Assembly (NCBI RefSeq): GCF_026619415.1
Contig: NZ_JAOVZR010000001.1
Location: 372,001-436,000, forward strand
Reading direction: 5' to 3'
DNA length: 64,000 bases
Source: Hoeflea algicola
Lineage (GTDB): Bacteria; Pseudomonadota; Alphaproteobacteria; Rhizobiales; Rhizobiaceae
Shown: piece after piece, positions 62,471 through 64,000 of the stretch
Layout: each line of letters starts with the position of its first letter
Position numbering within the stretch: the first letter of the stretch is position 1
Notes under the pieces: model-generated
Told to the model about the DNA's origin: nothing
Seen by the model: the letters and a program-made list of their open reading frames with translations, nothing else
Database searches by the model: none
Program-made: the position numbers and the translations under genes

Positions 62471-64000
62471 CTAGAAGAAACCGCGCTTCTGCCACCAGCC
62501 GGCCTTCTTGGGCTTCGTGCCCTTGTCCGGTGTGCTTGATGACGTCACCACCGGCGCCGTGGCGCTGGCAGCAAGATCGGTGCGGGCGCGGCGACTGTCT
62601 TCTTCGGCAGCAGCCGTTTCGCTCTCAACTGGCGTTTCCGCTGCCACTTCCGCCGGAGCAGGAGCTTCTTCTGCCGCCGGCTCCTCGATCACCACGCCGG
62701 AGACGTCCGGGGTTTCGGTGGCGGCTGCCTCATCGCTTTCGGTCGCGGCTTCCTCTGCTGCCTTGGCAGCTTCGTCGGCAGCGATCTGGGCCTTGGTGCG
62801 GCGACGGCGACGCGCCGGTTTGGCAGGCGCCTCGGCTTCAGCCTCCGGCTGCGCTTCAGTCTTGGCCGCAGGTTCCGTCTTTTCGGGTACGGTTTCTGCA
62901 GCAGGCTCGGTGACGTCGGCTTCTTTCGTTACCGGAGCAGCGTCTGCTGTGGCGTCGGTCTCAGTCGAAGCTTCGGACTGCTCTGCGGCTACCGCTTCAT
63001 CGCCGTTTTCACCTGTCGTTGCCTCGTCTTCGCGATTGCGGCGTCCGCCACGCTTGCCACGCCGGCGGCGCTTGCCCCGGCGGTGCTCATCGCTCTCGGC
63101 TGCATCAGCCGAAGCGTCATCATCGCCCGAAGCATCGTCGTTGTCGTTATCTTCATCCTTGTCACCGGCGTCGCCCGCAGTATCCGCGGACGAGGCTGCG
63201 TTTTCGTCGCCATTGCCGTTTTCACCCTCGGACTTGCGTCCACCGCGCCGCCGGCGCCGACGACGCTTGCGGCCCGAGCCGTCTTCGCGCTCGCTGTGAT
63301 CATCGCCCTGTGCCTCGGCCTTCGGCTCTTCTGCCTCGGTGCTCTCATCGACCTCGGCTTCATCTTCGACGATTTCGGGATCATCATCATCTTCGGGATA
63401 GGCCGGCGAGTTGACAGTGATGTGCTCGATATTGACCGGCGTTTCCACGGCCGCGCCGCGGTCGATGGCGAAGTGGTTGGTGCCCACTGCGTCGTCGGCG
63501 GAGAAGCTGATCGATACGCCGAACCGGTTCTCCAGATCGACAATCGTGTCACGCTTGTGGTTGAGCATGTAAAGCGCGGTTTCTGCGGTGGTGCGCACGA
63601 TGATGTCGTGCGTGGTGTTCTTGAGCAGATACTCTTCAACGCCGCGCAGCACATGCAGCGCCACCGACGACTGCGACCGGATAAGCCCGTTGCCGCCACA
63701 CGTCGGGCAGATCTGCATGGTGCTTTCCAGCACCGATGCGCGGATCCGCTGGCGCGACATTTCCAGAAGGCCGAAATGCGAGATCCGACCGACCTGGATG
63801 CGGGCGCGGTCGTTTTTCAGGCAATCCTTCATCCGCTTTTCAACCGACCGATTGTTGCGGTTTTCTTCCATGTCGATGAAGTCGATGACGATCAGGCCGG
63901 CCAGATCGCGCAGCCTGAGCTGGCGGGCGACTTCTTCTGCTGCTTCCAGATTGGTCTGCAGCGCCGTGTCTTCAATCGAGTGCTCGCGGGTCGAACGACC
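62471..64000 (-). CDS. rne: Ribonuclease E, C-terminal part (5' end outside the window)
   Basis: 509 residues of the C-terminal half; the frame continues past the window end. It contains the end of the catalytic core (RQLRLRDLAGLIVIDFIDMEENRNNRSVEKRMKDCLKNDRARIQVGRISHFGLLEMSRQRIRASVLE) with the Zn-link CPTCGGNG, the small domain (VALHVLRGVEEYLLKNTTHDIIVRTTAETALYMLNHKRDTI), and then a long, uneven scaffold: acidic and Ala-rich stretches split by two very basic Arg blocks (RKRRRRRRRGGRK, RRGKRRRRGKRGGRRNR) and a third (PARRRRRTKAQ). This scaffold binds RNA and degradosome partners. The C-terminus ends GWWQKRGFF, as in rhizobial RNase E. Confidence 0.95.
   Translation of the reverse strand, partial: GRSTREHSIEDTALQTNLEAAEEVARQLRLRDLAGLIVIDFIDMEENRNNRSVEKRMKDCLKNDRARIQVGRISHFGLLEMSRQRIRASVLESTMQICPTCGGNGLIRSQSSVALHVLRGVEEYLLKNTTHDIIVRTTAETALYMLNHKRDTIVDLENRFGVSISFSADDAVGTNHFAIDRGAAVETPVNIEHITVNSPAYPEDDDDPEIVEDEAEVDESTEAEEPKAEAQGDDHSEREDGSGRKRRRRRRRGGRKSEGENGNGDENAASSADTAGDAGDKDEDNDNDDASGDDDASADAAESDEHRRGKRRRRGKRGGRRNREDEATTGENGDEAVAAEQSEASTETDATADAAPVTKEADVTEPAAETVPEKTEPAAKTEAQPEAEAEAPAKPARRRRRTKAQIAADEAAKAAEEAATESDEAAATETPDVSGVVIEEPAAEEAPAPAEVAAETPVESETAAAEEDSRRARTDLAASATAPVVTSSSTPDKGTKPKKAGWWQKRGFF

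Noticed and set aside
1..64000. CRISPR array, prophage, integron or intact insertion sequence
   Set aside because: No regularly spaced repeats, integrase, transposase, capsid or terminase genes were seen; the flanks are core chromosomal genes.
1..64000. tRNA or rRNA genes
   Set aside because: No T-loop consensus (GGTTCGAATCC-type) in an acceptable cloverleaf context and no rRNA sequence was noticed; a covariance-model scan would be decisive.

Overview
The window is a chromosomal segment from an alphaproteobacterium of the order Hyphomicrobiales (Rhizobiales), most like the Rhizobiaceae/Phyllobacteriaceae. A Hoeflea-like genus is only a guess. The support is gene order and gene type: rplM-rpsI; clpP-clpX-lon-hupB; DUF3572 divergent from divK-pleD followed by rpmG; a pyrB-pyrC-plsY-dprA...topA-rnr-DUF983-NUDIX-MFS run; gatCAB; NDUFA12-DUF2155...aat-accC-accB; a GANTC/CcrM-type alphaproteobacterial setting; and a GTTC-N7-GTTC SOS box at dinB. 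I saw no tRNA or rRNA gene, CRISPR array, intact insertion sequence or prophage. It reads as ordinary core chromosome with scattered lineage-specific insertions.

Layout. 1-9.4 kb: tail of an acyltransferase-3, the ribosomal pair L13/S9, a PaaI-like thioesterase, an enoyl-CoA hydratase relative, small enzymes, MetY, several secreted proteins of unknown function, a cupin and a cytochrome P450. 9.4-15.7 kb: proteostasis block clpP, clpX, lon, then HU; clpP and lon both carry a CTTGAA-N17 element resembling alphaproteobacterial RpoH promoters. 15.7-24.2 kb: a 28-residue membrane ORF with a good promoter, dnaE, SOS-controlled dinB, a HAD-like protein with DUF3572, then the DivK/PleD cell-cycle regulators. 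24.6-36.7 kb: a long minus-strand run from pyrB to rpmG covering pyrimidine synthesis, phospholipid synthesis, DNA uptake, topoisomerase I and RNase R. 36.8-44.5 kb: AidB-type acyl-CoA dehydrogenase, AEC permease, RuvX, UPF0173 hydrolase, gatC and gatA. 44.6-53.4 kb: an accessory-looking patch (cupredoxin, DUF4142, divergent AraC regulator, three GNATs, DUF6455, DUF218, DM13) interrupted by gatB. 53.4-64 kb: NDUFA12, DUF2155, a large Ala/Pro/Glu-rich OmpA-like protein, aat, accC, accB, DsbA-like, a BepA-like metalloprotease, an aminotransferase and the 3' half of rne.

The main observation is a set of four frameshifts in otherwise intact, mostly essential genes: pyrB, pleD, gatB and an aminotransferase. 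Three of the four (pleD, gatB, aminotransferase) break at the same heptamer, GATCTCG. In each, dropping one base restores the full-length protein and can regenerate GATTCG, which contains the CcrM site GANTC. The fourth is a one-base loss in an A-run. The codon phase differs between the GATCTCG cases, so a nucleotide-level cause (sequence-context error or mutation hotspot) fits better than programmed recoding. No clearly new multigene defence or biosynthetic system is visible; the best candidate for an undescribed functional module is the cupredoxin/DUF4142/AraC cluster.
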